Positions 32,013 to 45,098 of a stretch of DNA of 45,348 bases are shown here, in pieces. The position numbers and the translations under genes were made by a program. The DNA is from Alphaproteobacteria bacterium (GTDB lineage Bacteria; Pseudomonadota; Alphaproteobacteria; Rs-D84), in assembly GCA_017617915.1 (NCBI GenBank), contig JAFZVH010000042.1:1-45348 (forward strand), in the 5' to 3' direction. Below the pieces are notes generated by a model. The model was not told the origin of the DNA and ran no database searches. It saw only the letters and a list, made by a program, of their open reading frames with translations. Numbering within the stretch: position 1 is the first letter of the stretch; each line of letters opens with the position of its first letter.

Positions 32013-32088
32013 TGGTGCCAGTTGTCGGACTTGAACCAACGACCCTCTGATTACAAATCAGATGCTCTACCAACTGAGCTAAACTGGC
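32013..32088 (-). tRNA. tRNA-Thr (UGU)
   Basis: The acceptor is GCCAGTT/AACTGGC. The anticodon stem TCTGA/TCAGA encloses TTTGTAA, giving anticodon TGT. CCA is encoded. It is a single gene with its own promoter and terminator. Confidence 0.96.
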
Positions 32089-32099
32089 GACGCCCCACA

Positions 32100-32127
32100 A
32101 TTATACATATTCGCAAAGTCAAAGCAA
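32100..32127 (-). promoter_or_regulatory. Promoter of tRNA-Thr
   Basis: On the minus strand the -35 is TTGCTT (32122-32127) and the -10 is a perfect TATAAT (32100-32105), spaced 16 bp. Confidence 0.7.
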
Positions 32128-32156
32128 GAAAAAAGTTTCAAATTTTAAAATAAATC

Positions 32157-32184
32157 TTGAATTTATCCGGTTCTGGTTTAGTAT
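32157..32184 (+). promoter_or_regulatory. Promoter of trhP, near-leaderless
   Basis: The -35 is TTGAAT (32157-32162) and the -10 is TAGTAT (32179-32184), spaced 16 bp. The predicted start near 32191 leaves a 3-base leader before the ATG at 32194. Confidence 0.5.
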
Positions 32185-32193
32185 TAAACCGAA

Positions 32194-33438
32194 ATGATAA
32201 AATTACCTGAACTTTTGGCGCCAGCGGGGACTTTGGACGCGTTTAAAACCGCCATTCTTTATGGTGCAGATGCAATTTATGCTGGGCTGCCTGGGTTTTC
32301 TATGCGGGCGCGCGCTAAAATAACGCCAGATGAAGTAAAAACTGGCATAGACTTGGCACATGCCGCGGGCAAAAAAGTTTATCTGGCATTTAATCTGTTT
32401 GCGCATGACGGCGAATATGCAAATTTGCCACGCGTGTCAGAAATGATTCGATATTTGAATCCTGATGCGCTGATTGTATCTGACCCAGGCGTTTTGATGT
32501 GGGTACGCGAAAATCACCCCAACATACCTGTTCACATATCAACACAGGCAAATATATGTTCGGCGGCATCGGTCAAGTTCTGGCAAAACGCAGGGGCATC
32601 ACTGTGCGTGTTGGCGCGTGAAGTATCACATAATGAGTTTATTAGCATCCGCAAAAAATGCCCTGATATAAAACTTGAAATTTTTGTTCATGGCGCAATG
32701 TGTATGTCGTATTCTGGGCGTTGCTTGCTGTCGAACTTTATAACTGGGCGGCCTGCAAATCGCGGCGCATGTGCACAACTGTGTCGGTGGAAATACGATG
32801 TAATTTTGCGCGAATGTGAAACGGGTATCGAAATGCCGATATCCGAAGACAATCGTGGCGCATATATTATGAACAGCAAAGATTTGTGTCTGATGCCCCG
32901 GTTGGGCGAAGTTATTGCGGCCGGCCCTGATTCGCTGAAAATCGAGGGTCGCAACCGCAGTGAATATTATGTGGGCAGTGTTGTGCACGCATACAGATGC
33001 GCAATGGACGCATATGCGCGCGATCCCAAACGTTTTGACCCCGCGCCTTATATGGAAATGTTGAATGTATTAGAATCGCGCGGGTACACAACGGCGTTTT
33101 TTGATGGGCCCCTGCCCCCAGATGCGCACAATTACGATTCGGCGCGGTCAATTTCAGACTACCACGCTGCAGGTGTTATCACAAATGTTGCCGATGATGG
33201 TTTTATAATGGAACTGCGCAATGAAATAAAACCAGATACGGAAATTGTTTTTGTTTTACCAAATGTAATGAATAGTGCCCCAACAAAACTTGCACAAATT
33301 ATTGACGCTAAAACACGCGCTGTATTACCTAAAATGTCTGCGGGGCAAAACAATTCAATATTTATTCCACGTGCATGGGTTGCCCAAGAAATTGCGGACA
33401 AAATTGTGCCATTGGTATTGGCATACAAGCATAAATAA
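32194..33438 (+). CDS. trhP: U32 family tRNA hydroxylation protein (TrhP/YegQ-like)
   Basis: TrhP takes part in hydroxylation of uridine 34 in some tRNAs, using prephenate. The 414-residue protein starts PELLAPAGTLDAFKTAILYGADAIY, carries the U32 signature EIFVHGAMCMSYSGRCLLS (about residues 165-183), then further cysteines (RGACAQLCRW) as iron-sulfur ligands, and SLKIEGRNRSEYYV. It lines up with E. coli YegQ closely enough to prefer TrhP over UbiU, UbiV or RlhA. There is no Shine-Dalgarno sequence. Confidence 0.86.
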   Translation: MIKLPELLAPAGTLDAFKTAILYGADAIYAGLPGFSMRARAKITPDEVKTGIDLAHAAGKKVYLAFNLFAHDGEYANLPRVSEMIRYLNPDALIVSDPGVLMWVRENHPNIPVHISTQANICSAASVKFWQNAGASLCVLAREVSHNEFISIRKKCPDIKLEIFVHGAMCMSYSGRCLLSNFITGRPANRGACAQLCRWKYDVILRECETGIEMPISEDNRGAYIMNSKDLCLMPRLGEVIAAGPDSLKIEGRNRSEYYVGSVVHAYRCAMDAYARDPKRFDPAPYMEMLNVLESRGYTTAFFDGPLPPDAHNYDSARSISDYHAAGVITNVADDGFIMELRNEIKPDTEIVFVLPNVMNSAPTKLAQIIDAKTRAVLPKMSAGQNNSIFIPRAWVAQEIADKIVPLVLAYKHK

Positions 33439-33448
33439 TGTCGAAAAA

Positions 33449-34504
33449 TTACTGTAATTCTGCGCGGATGTTTGCCAGCGTCGCCGCGCGTGCACGAATA
33501 ATATCGTTCAAATCATTTTTCGCCAAATCAGACGCATACTGTATCGCGTTCGCGAATGCCAGCGCATCCGAATTGCCATGCGTTTTTACCGCAAAACCTT
33601 TCAGCCCCAAAAATGTTGCGCCCGCATACGAACGCGGATCTATTTTGTGTTTCAGTCTTTTGAAAACATGAACCAAAAAGAACGCACCAATTATCGCCCA
33701 TACAGATTTCTTCATATTTTCGGTAATGACGCGTTTAATCAACTTTGCAGTGCCTTCGACCGTCTTTAATACAATATTGCCGGTAAAGCCGTCGGTTACA
33801 ACAACCTGAACGCGACCGGCACTGATATCATTTGCCTCGACAAAACCAAGATATTCATATGGCAACTGGTCGCGATGTGCGGTTAAAACCTTATTCAACT
33901 CTTGCAGTGTTTCATTGCCCTTGGTTTCTTCTTCGCCAATATTCAACACGCCAAGTTTAGGACGCGGCATTTTGCCAATTACTTCCGCATATACGCCGCC
34001 CAAAATTGCAAAGTCGAACAAATCACCCGCATCACATTTTACATTTGCACCTAAATCCAGTACCACCACGCGTGAATCACCCGCACCCGATGGCAACATA
34101 GTTGTTATCGCCGGACGCGAGATACCCTCAACCGTTTTTAATGCCAACTTGGACAGCGACATCAGAACGCCAGTGTTTCCCGCGCTGACCACCGCAGTAG
34201 AATTTCCTTCACGAACATCTTTTATCGCCATATACATCGAAGTATCCGTTGCATGGCGAATAACATCGCGAATCTTGTCTGTGCCACGAATGACATCAGG
34301 CGCATGAATCAACGTGCAATTACGCGCGACACGCGGATAGCGCGCCAACATTTTACGCAAAACCTTTTCATCGCCAAATATACGGAAAAAAGTATTTGAA
34401 TCTGCGTGTTGATACAAGAACTGGTTCACACCACCAAGAACCGCGGCCGGTCCTTTGTCGCCACCCATAGCATCTATTGCAATGATTCTTTTATCGTCTG
34501 ACAT
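33449..34504 (-). CDS. plsX: Phosphate acyltransferase
   Basis: PlsX makes acyl-phosphate from acyl-ACP for phospholipid synthesis. At 351 residues it is of normal length. It opens with IAIDAMGGDKGPAAVLGGV and has SAGNTGVLMSLSK, LDLGANVKCDAGDL and VVTDGFTGNIVLKT, all family hallmarks. It follows rpmF by 72 bases as usual in bacteria. The ATG has no clear ribosome binding site. fabH, its usual downstream partner in Alphaproteobacteria, is not next to it. Confidence 0.97.
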   Translation of the reverse strand: MSDDKRIIAIDAMGGDKGPAAVLGGVNQFLYQHADSNTFFRIFGDEKVLRKMLARYPRVARNCTLIHAPDVIRGTDKIRDVIRHATDTSMYMAIKDVREGNSTAVVSAGNTGVLMSLSKLALKTVEGISRPAITTMLPSGAGDSRVVVLDLGANVKCDAGDLFDFAILGGVYAEVIGKMPRPKLGVLNIGEEETKGNETLQELNKVLTAHRDQLPYEYLGFVEANDISAGRVQVVVTDGFTGNIVLKTVEGTAKLIKRVITENMKKSVWAIIGAFFLVHVFKRLKHKIDPRSYAGATFLGLKGFAVKTHGNSDALAFANAIQYASDLAKNDLNDIIRARAATLANIRAELQ

Positions 34505-34576
34505 TGTGCACTAAAAATGCAGAAAGGCACAAATCAAATTTATTCGTGCCGTATCTGCCATATATCTACCATTTAA

Positions 34577-34726
34577 TTATTTTGCACCGCATGCAGGGCA
34601 AATATGATGTGGGCGTTTCTTTTCGCCACATGTTTTGCAAACGCCGCATGGCATAGCAGACAAAGCATCGTGTGAACGACGTTGTGCACTGCGTGCTTTA
34701 CTTGTTTTACTTCTTGGAACTGCCAT
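34577..34726 (-). CDS. rpmF: 50S ribosomal protein L32
   Basis: Translated on the minus strand this gives a 49-residue protein: MAVPRSKTSKARSAQRRSHD at the N terminus, then two CxxC pairs (CGVCKTCG, CPACGAK) that bind zinc. AAAAAGGAT lies about 6 bases before the ATG. It is the zinc-binding form of L32 and pairs with plsX downstream. Confidence 0.96.
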   Translation of the reverse strand: MAVPRSKTSKARSAQRRSHDALSAMPCGVCKTCGEKKRPHHICPACGAK

Positions 34727-34781
34727 TTTTTATCCTTTTTATTTTATGCGTTATATTCTATTACAATCTTGGGCTTTTGCA

Positions 34782-34817
34782 AGGAAAACTTGCGCCGACC
34801 GAAATATGTCGGCGCAA
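34782..34817 (-). terminator. Terminator after rpoC
   Basis: On the minus strand a 10-bp stem TTGCGCCGAC/GTCGGCGCAA with an 8-base loop is followed by GTTTTCC. It marks the end of the ribosomal-RNA polymerase transcript. Confidence 0.75.
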
Positions 34818-34824
34818 ATAAACT

Positions 34825-37800
34825 TTACAAATCCAGCAACTGTTGATGTTCGCCACCTTCGCGTGCCAATTTTTCCGCCTTTTCTTCGGCCTTGGCAATT
34901 TCGCGAACACGACGGACATATGCACCAGTACCAATTGGAATCAGTCGACCAACAATGACGTTTTCATTGATACCAACCAGTTTATCTGTTGCACCATTGA
35001 TTGCCGCATCTACCAACACCTTTGTTGTCTGTTGGAACGATGCGTTAGAAATGAACGAACGCGTTGTAAGTGATGCACGTGTAAGCCCAACCAAGACCTG
35101 GGAGGCAACCGCCGGACGGCCACCATCGTGCACGACACGCGCATTTTCTTCTTCAAAGTCAACGCGGTCAACAACATGGCCCATAAGGAAGCCTGTATCA
35201 CCTGGGTCTGTGATTTCAACGCGACGCGTCATTTCACGTATCAAAATCTCGATATGCTTGTCGTTGATGGACACACCCTGCAAGCGATAAACTTGTTGAA
35301 TCTGTTCCACCATAAAGGTTGCCAACGCTTTTTGACCCAAGATACGCAAGATATCTTGTGGTACTGGGTCACCATCGACCAACTTGTCTGCTTTCTTGAC
35401 AACATCACCGCTGCGCACCAACAGATTTGTTCCCTTTGGTACCGCATATTCAACTGGCGCGGTTCCGTCATCAGGTTCAATACGAACAATAATCTTGGTT
35501 TTCGCATCTTCCAGTTCAACCGTACCATCGATTTCGGCCAACAATGCAGGGTTCGCAGGACGGCGAACTTCCAACAATTCTTCAACGCGCGGCAAACCAC
35601 CGGTAATATCGCCTGTACGTTTTGCCTGAACAGGGATACGCGCCAAAACATCGCCTGCTGCAACTGTTGCACCATCGGAAACCATCAACAACGAATGTAT
35701 CGGCAACAAGTATTCTGCAATCTTTTTGCCACCCAATGATAACACATCGCCTTTTTCATTGACCAAGCGAATTGCAGGTTGCAAGGCTTTCTTTGTGTTG
35801 CTCTTCCAATTTATAACCTTGCGCGAAGCAATACCTGTCATAGAATCAACTTCTTCTTGGAAGGAAACATTTTCAATCAAGTCATTCAGACTGACTATAC
35901 CGTCTTTTTCTGCAATGATTGTATTGGAATATGGATCCCATTCTGCAACCTTAGCGCCCTTTTCAACTGTATCACCATCGTTGACAATAAGCATAGATGC
36001 ATATGGCAATCCGCAAGTGAATAATTCATCACCCTTGTCGGAAACCACAGAAATCTTGCCATTGCGCGACAGAACAACAATACGGCCTGCAGAATTCTTA
36101 ATCGTGTTCACGCCAACAAGTTTAATCTTACCCGCGACAGGAACTTCGATATAATGGCTTTCTGCACCGCCAGATGCAATACCACCAATATGGAAAGTAC
36201 GCAATGTCAACTGGGTTCCAGGTTCACCAATGGATTGACCCGCAACCAAACCAACCGCTTCGCCAACATGCACCAGTGCCTGACGCGACAAATCCATACC
36301 ATAGCACTTTGCGCACAGACCATCGCTGCAGCAAGTCAGCACACTGCGCACATCAACACTTGGCAAACCAGATTCATTGATTTTGCGCGCAGCAACTTTG
36401 GTAATCAGTTCGCCCGCTGGCACAATAACTTCTTTGGTAATCGGATGCACAACATCATGCGCCGCAGTACGACCCAAAACAACATCGCCCAGTGGAACAG
36501 ACAGTGTGCTGCCCTGATATACCGGCTTTGCGGTGATATATTCTGTTGTACCGCAATCGTGTTCAGTAATAACCGTATTCAACGCCAAATCGACCAAACG
36601 ACGTGTCAAATAACCCGCCTGAGCCGTCTTTAACGCGGTATCGGACAAACCTTTACGCGCACCATGGGTTGACGTAAAGTATTCCGCCATGGTCAGGCCT
36701 TCTTTAAAGTTCGAAATAATTGGAACTTCGATAATAGAACCGTCTGGTTTCTGCATCATACCACGCATACCCGCCAACTGTTGAATCTGGCCTTTGGAAC
36801 CACGAGCCTTGGAAACCGCCATCATGTGGATAGAGTTCCAATTATCACCCTTGGTCTTGCCCAAACCGCTAAACGCCAAATCCCCAAGTTTTTCGGTTGT
36901 TCTTTGCCACATATCAATCAATTTGTTATAACGTTCACCACCAGACAACAAACCGTTTTGATATTGTTCTTCGATTTCCTTGGCTGCCTTTTCTGCCGCC
37001 GCAATCATTTCAGCCTTTTCTTCTGGAATGACAACATCGTCAAACCCAATAGAAATACCACTGCGTGCCGCCTGTTCGAAACCAGTATTCTTTAATGCGT
37101 CCGCCAACAAAATCATCGCTTTGTCGCCACAACGTTCATAGGTCAAGGACAACAGAGATTCCAAATCACCACGACCCATAACCTTGTTCACCAAATCAAA
37201 TGGCATATTGTCAGACTTTGGCAACAACTGACCAATAATCATACGACCGGCCGTTGTCTTATAGTTCTTGCCATTTATGCGCGCGACAATTGGTGTATGC
37301 AATGTGATAGTTTTGTTTTCCAACGCCAATTCCACTTCGTCCATATTGGCAAAGCGCGGTGACTTTTCTGTGTGTTCGCCGTTTATCAGGGAAATATAGT
37401 AAATACCCAAAACCATGTCTTGTGATGGAACGGTCATAGGCTCACCATTGGCCGGCGACAAAATGTTGTTTGTGGATAACATCAAAGTACGCGCTTCCAA
37501 TTGCGCTTCCAATGAAATTGGAACGTGTACAGCCATCTGGTCACCGTCAAAGTCAGCGTTAAAGCCCTTGCAAACCAGTGGATGCAGACGAATTGCCTTG
37601 CCTTCAATCAAGATTGGTTCAAACGCCAACAAAGATAATCTGTGCAAAGTTGGGGCGCGGTTCAGCAATACAGGATGTTCGTGGATAACCTTTTCCAAGA
37701 TTTCCCAAACGATATCTTCACCGTTTTCAACCATCTTGCGAGCGGTCTTTAATGTATTAGCATAATCACCCGCCATCAAGCGCGCAAATACAAATGGCTT

Positions 37801-38934
37801 AAACAATTCCAATGCCATTGCCTTTGGCAACCCAACCTGATGCATTTTCAATGATGGTCCAGACACAATCACGCTGCGGCCAGAATAATCAACACGTTTA
37901 CCCAACATATACATACGGAAACGACCCGCCTTACCATGCAATGCCCCAGACAAAGACTTAAGTGGTCTGCGATTCTGGGAAACCATTGGGCGCGACTTGT
38001 GTTCATTATCGAACAAGGAATCGACCGCTTCTTGCAACATACGCTTTTCATTACGAATAATGATTTCTGGTGCATGCATTTCCATAAAGCGTTTCAGACG
38101 ATTGTTACGAATAATAACGCGGCGATACAAATCATTCAAATCAGATGCCGCAACATGCCCCGCATCCAATGTCACCAAAGGACGCATATCTGGTGGAATA
38201 ACCGGAATAATATCAGGCAACATCCACGCTGGTTCTGTTTTAGAATCCAAGAACGCTTCAACCAATTTTAATTGTTTGATGATAGATTTGCGTTTAGCTT
38301 CGGATTTTGTTTCCGCCAATTCTGCGCGCAGACGTGTTCTTTCATCGCCCATATCAAGGTTCGCAATAATTTCACGAACACCTTCGGCACCAATGCCAAC
38401 GCGGAAACTATCTGGACCAAATTCTTCAACCGCCGCACGATATTCATCTTCACTGATAACATCGTACTGTTTCAGATTTGTCAGCCCCGGTTCAATAACA
38501 ATATAAGCATCATAGGAAACAACCTGTTCTAACTTCTTTTGTGACAGATTGTTCAACAAAGTTGCAATTTTGCCCTCGCGCAGGAACCAAGTGTGCGCCA
38601 CAGGCATTGCCAATTTAATATGTCCCATACGTTCACGACGAACAGATGCAGAACCAACCTCGACCCCGCAACGTTCGCAGATAACACCGCGGAATTTGAT
38701 TCTTTTATACTTTCCGCATGCACATTCATAGTCTTTCACAGGACCAAAAATCTTTTGACAGAACAATCCATCCGGTTCTGGTTTCAACGAATGATAGTTG
38801 ATTGTTTCTGGTTTGGTCACTTCGCCATGGGACCAAGACAGAATTTCTTCTGGCGATGCAATTGTAATGCGCAGCGCATCAAACTGTTCTCTGGTTTCAA
38901 TTTGTCCAAATATCTTTTGCAACATATTTGCCAT
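34825..38934 (-). CDS. rpoC: DNA-directed RNA polymerase subunit beta'
   Basis: This 1369-residue catalytic subunit has the N-terminal zinc site (CACGKYKRIKFRGVICERCG), the active-site NADFDGDQ with three Mg-binding aspartates near residue 460, the bridge-helix and trigger-loop region, and the second zinc site (CCSDGLCAKCYG). Length is close to that of other proteobacterial RpoC. AAGGAG lies 9 bases before the ATG. It follows rpoB after an 88-base spacer that holds TTAGTG repeats and a hairpin. Confidence 0.99.
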   Translation of the reverse strand: MANMLQKIFGQIETREQFDALRITIASPEEILSWSHGEVTKPETINYHSLKPEPDGLFCQKIFGPVKDYECACGKYKRIKFRGVICERCGVEVGSASVRRERMGHIKLAMPVAHTWFLREGKIATLLNNLSQKKLEQVVSYDAYIVIEPGLTNLKQYDVISEDEYRAAVEEFGPDSFRVGIGAEGVREIIANLDMGDERTRLRAELAETKSEAKRKSIIKQLKLVEAFLDSKTEPAWMLPDIIPVIPPDMRPLVTLDAGHVAASDLNDLYRRVIIRNNRLKRFMEMHAPEIIIRNEKRMLQEAVDSLFDNEHKSRPMVSQNRRPLKSLSGALHGKAGRFRMYMLGKRVDYSGRSVIVSGPSLKMHQVGLPKAMALELFKPFVFARLMAGDYANTLKTARKMVENGEDIVWEILEKVIHEHPVLLNRAPTLHRLSLLAFEPILIEGKAIRLHPLVCKGFNADFDGDQMAVHVPISLEAQLEARTLMLSTNNILSPANGEPMTVPSQDMVLGIYYISLINGEHTEKSPRFANMDEVELALENKTITLHTPIVARINGKNYKTTAGRMIIGQLLPKSDNMPFDLVNKVMGRGDLESLLSLTYERCGDKAMILLADALKNTGFEQAARSGISIGFDDVVIPEEKAEMIAAAEKAAKEIEEQYQNGLLSGGERYNKLIDMWQRTTEKLGDLAFSGLGKTKGDNWNSIHMMAVSKARGSKGQIQQLAGMRGMMQKPDGSIIEVPIISNFKEGLTMAEYFTSTHGARKGLSDTALKTAQAGYLTRRLVDLALNTVITEHDCGTTEYITAKPVYQGSTLSVPLGDVVLGRTAAHDVVHPITKEVIVPAGELITKVAARKINESGLPSVDVRSVLTCCSDGLCAKCYGMDLSRQALVHVGEAVGLVAGQSIGEPGTQLTLRTFHIGGIASGGAESHYIEVPVAGKIKLVGVNTIKNSAGRIVVLSRNGKISVVSDKGDELFTCGLPYASMLIVNDGDTVEKGAKVAEWDPYSNTIIAEKDGIVSLNDLIENVSFQEEVDSMTGIASRKVINWKSNTKKALQPAIRLVNEKGDVLSLGGKKIAEYLLPIHSLLMVSDGATVAAGDVLARIPVQAKRTGDITGGLPRVEELLEVRRPANPALLAEIDGTVELEDAKTKIIVRIEPDDGTAPVEYAVPKGTNLLVRSGDVVKKADKLVDGDPVPQDILRILGQKALATFMVEQIQQVYRLQGVSINDKHIEILIREMTRRVEITDPGDTGFLMGHVVDRVDFEEENARVVHDGGRPAVASQVLVGLTRASLTTRSFISNASFQQTTKVLVDAAINGATDKLVGINENVIVGRLIPIGTGAYVRRVREIAKAEEKAEKLAREGGEHQQLLDL

Positions 38935-38950
38935 TTTTCTAAGCTCCTTA

Positions 38951-38983
38951 CTTAGTGTTAGTGGTTAGTGTTAGTGGTTAGTG
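38951..38983 (+). repeat. TTAGTG-based short tandem repeat in the rpoB-rpoC spacer
   Basis: TTAGTG and TTAGTGG alternate five times. A 26-base stretch is identical to the reverse strand of 25962-25997. The spacer also has an 8-bp hairpin, GCCAGTGG/CCACTGGC, at about 38982-39006. Confidence 0.75.
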
Positions 38984-39022
38984 CCAGTGGCGCTTTACAC
39001 CACTGGCGGCTAATACTTTCCA

Positions 39023-43159
<4,137 letters not shown>

Positions 43160-43323
43160 GGGTTTCAATCCTTTTTTTATGTGCGTTTTGCAAACGAAAC
43201 TGTTTTTATCTCTTTTTCCGCCCGCGACCCGCCACAGAAATTTATCCTATGACGGGCGTCGGACGCATCACGAAAGTCGTGACAACTATTTTTTTGAACC
43301 ACTTGGGTTCGGGATAGAACTGA

Positions 43324-43692
43324 TTATTTCAATTCTACTTTTGCGCCAGCGGCTTCGATAGAAGCTTTCATTTTTTCTGCTTCATCTTTCGCAACGGCTT
43401 CTTTCACTGTCTTTGGTGCAGATTCAACCAATGCTTTGGCTTCACTCAGACCCAAACCTGTGATTTCTTTCACAGCCTTGATAACGGCCAATTTGTTTGC
43501 ACCAACATCTGTCAGAACAACATCAAATTCTGACTTTTCTTCAGCAGCGGCACCCGCAGCTGGACCAGCAGCAACAGCTACTGCCGCAGCGGCGCTAACG
43601 CCCCATGTTTCTTCCAACGCTTTGGACAGTTCAACTGCTTCCAAAACGGTCAATTTAGACAATTCTTCAACCAATTTTTGAATGTCTGCCAT
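43324..43692 (-). CDS. rplL: 50S ribosomal protein L7/L12
   Basis: The stalk protein (122 residues) that recruits translation factors. It has an N-terminal dimerisation helix ([19 protein letters not shown]), an Ala/Gly-rich hinge, and the C-terminal factor-binding domain ([24 protein letters not shown]). AGGAG precedes the ATG. It lies 45 bases after rplJ. Confidence 0.99.
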   Translation of the reverse strand: MADIQKLVEELSKLTVLEAVELSKALEETWGVSAAAAVAVAAGPAAGAAAEEKSEFDVVLTDVGANKLAVIKAVKEITGLGLSEAKALVESAPKTVKEAVAKDEAEKMKASIEAAGAKVELK

Positions 43693-43737
43693 TTTTTGCT
43701 CCTATTTGTGATTATTGGAAACAAATTCCCAATAATT

Positions 43738-44217
43738 TTATTGATTCTTTTTTCCATACTCTGCGGTAACACGTGCGATACGGGATCCTGGTTCGACCAA
43801 GATACGCGCGATTTTGCCACGAATTTCCAACAGTGAAGGAAGCTTGGATAATTGCACAATGTCATCCACACCCAAGACACCCGCGTCCATTTTACCACCA
43901 ACGATGGTTAAATTTGGATGTTCTTCGGCGAATTTGACCAAGACCTTGGTGACGGCCAGACCGTCAGTTGCAACCGCAACCGCAGTTGGGCGTTTCATAA
44001 GGTCAGATACGGCCACGAAATCGGTATCTTGCAACGCCAATTTCATCAAACGGTTTTTGACAACTTTGAAAACAGAAACCAATGGGCGCAATTCATTGCG
44101 CAGGCCTTCCATTTCTTTAACTGTCAAACCATGGTTTTCAACAACGAAAACACCGTTTGCTTCTTTCAAGGATGACTGCAACGCTGAAATCAAGTTTGAT
44201 TTTTCTTCGCGTTTCAT
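43738..44217 (-). CDS. rplJ: 50S ribosomal protein L10
   Basis: The stalk base protein, 159 residues. It begins MKREEKSNLISALQSSLKEANGVF-like (given only in part: EEKSNLISALQSSL), has the rRNA-binding N-terminal domain and a C-terminal helix that carries L7/L12 dimers. The ATG at 44217 is preferred over an upstream GTG/ATG because GTAAGGGT lies before it and it matches the family start. A long leader before it probably serves autoregulation. Confidence 0.98.
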   Translation of the reverse strand: MKREEKSNLISALQSSLKEANGVFVVENHGLTVKEMEGLRNELRPLVSVFKVVKNRLMKLALQDTDFVAVSDLMKRPTAVAVATDGLAVTKVLVKFAEEHPNLTIVGGKMDAGVLGVDDIVQLSKLPSLLEIRGKIARILVEPGSRIARVTAEYGKKNQ

Positions 44218-44420
44218 CTTTTTACCCTTACTTCTGGTTCGGGTGGCGAACCACACAAACCAACTTTTGTTAAACTTTCCATCCGATTTTCATCGGGATG
44301 GGACCTTTTCCTGTCCCAAAGAATTGTCTTTGTCTATGATGGAAATTAAGCGTTTCCGCACCATCAGTCACGGACAGAAATCTTGTTTGTGGCTTGGGGC
44401 GCACCCCAAACCACATTTTA
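44218..44420 (-). promoter_or_regulatory. rplJ leader (L10 autoregulatory leader)
   Basis: The 203-base region between rplA and rplJ holds several hairpins on the minus strand, among them GTGGTTTGGGG/CCCCAAGCCAC near 44390-44415, a CCATC/GATGG pairing around 44280-44345, and GGTTCG/CGAACC near 44238-44258. In many bacteria this position carries the L10(L12)4-binding leader that represses rplJ-rplL translation. The role is inferred from position and structure. Confidence 0.6.
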
Positions 44421-45095
44421 TTATTTTACATCGATATGCAGGCCTGGACCTTGGGTTGTTGCAATTGCTGCACCCACGATATATTGACCTTTGACCGACG
44501 CAGGTTTAACCTTTTTCAATTGTTCGATTAACGCATTTGCATTTTCGACCAATTTATCGGTTGCGAAAGACATTTTACCAATGCCCGCGTGAATGATACC
44601 ATTCTTTTCTGCACGATATTCAATTTGACCCGCCTTGGCACTTGCCACCGCCGCCGCGACATCATTTGTAACCGTACCCAATTTTGGATTCGGCATCAGG
44701 CCCTTTGGACCCAAGACGCGTGCAACTTTGGACATCTTTGGCATCATTTCAGGTGTTGCAATAACACGATCAAAGTCAATCTGACCCGCCGCAACTTTTT
44801 CGATTAAATCTTCGCCGCCAACAACATCAGCGCCCGCCTTTTTGGCATCTTCTTGTTTGTCATTGGTAAATACAGCGACACGAACTTTTTTGCCTGTGCC
44901 ATTTGGCAAAGACAACATTCCGCGAATATTTTGATCCGCCTTGGTCACATCGATATCCAAGCGAACTGCGATTTCCAAACTTTCATCGAACTTTTTGGAC
45001 GCAAATGGGCGCAACGCTTCAATCGCATCTGCAACCGCATAGACTTTGCTTTTGTCCAATTCAGCCCATGTTTTTTGTCTTTTTGTCAGTTTCAT
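44421..45095 (-). CDS. rplA: 50S ribosomal protein L1
   Basis: The L1 stalk protein, 224 residues. It has the usual RNA-binding start (LTKRQKTWAELDKSKVYAVADAI), VRVAVFTNDKQE, and the signature GPKGLMPNPKLGTV near residue 130. It also binds its own mRNA in many bacteria. Its start is 3 bases after rplK; GAGGAA in the rplK end serves as ribosome binding site. Confidence 0.99.
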   Translation of the reverse strand: MKLTKRQKTWAELDKSKVYAVADAIEALRPFASKKFDESLEIAVRLDIDVTKADQNIRGMLSLPNGTGKKVRVAVFTNDKQEDAKKAGADVVGGEDLIEKVAAGQIDFDRVIATPEMMPKMSKVARVLGPKGLMPNPKLGTVTNDVAAAVASAKAGQIEYRAEKNGIIHAGIGKMSFATDKLVENANALIEQLKKVKPASVKGQYIVGAAIATTQGPGLHIDVK

Positions 45096-45098
45096 AGC

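Noticed and set aside
43160..43323. A separate gene or promoter in the rplL-rpoB spacer
   Set aside because: There is no open frame with a start and ribosome binding site and no convincing promoter. Short GC-rich hairpins (for example CACGA/TCGTG) may be processing or attenuation sites, too weak to annotate.
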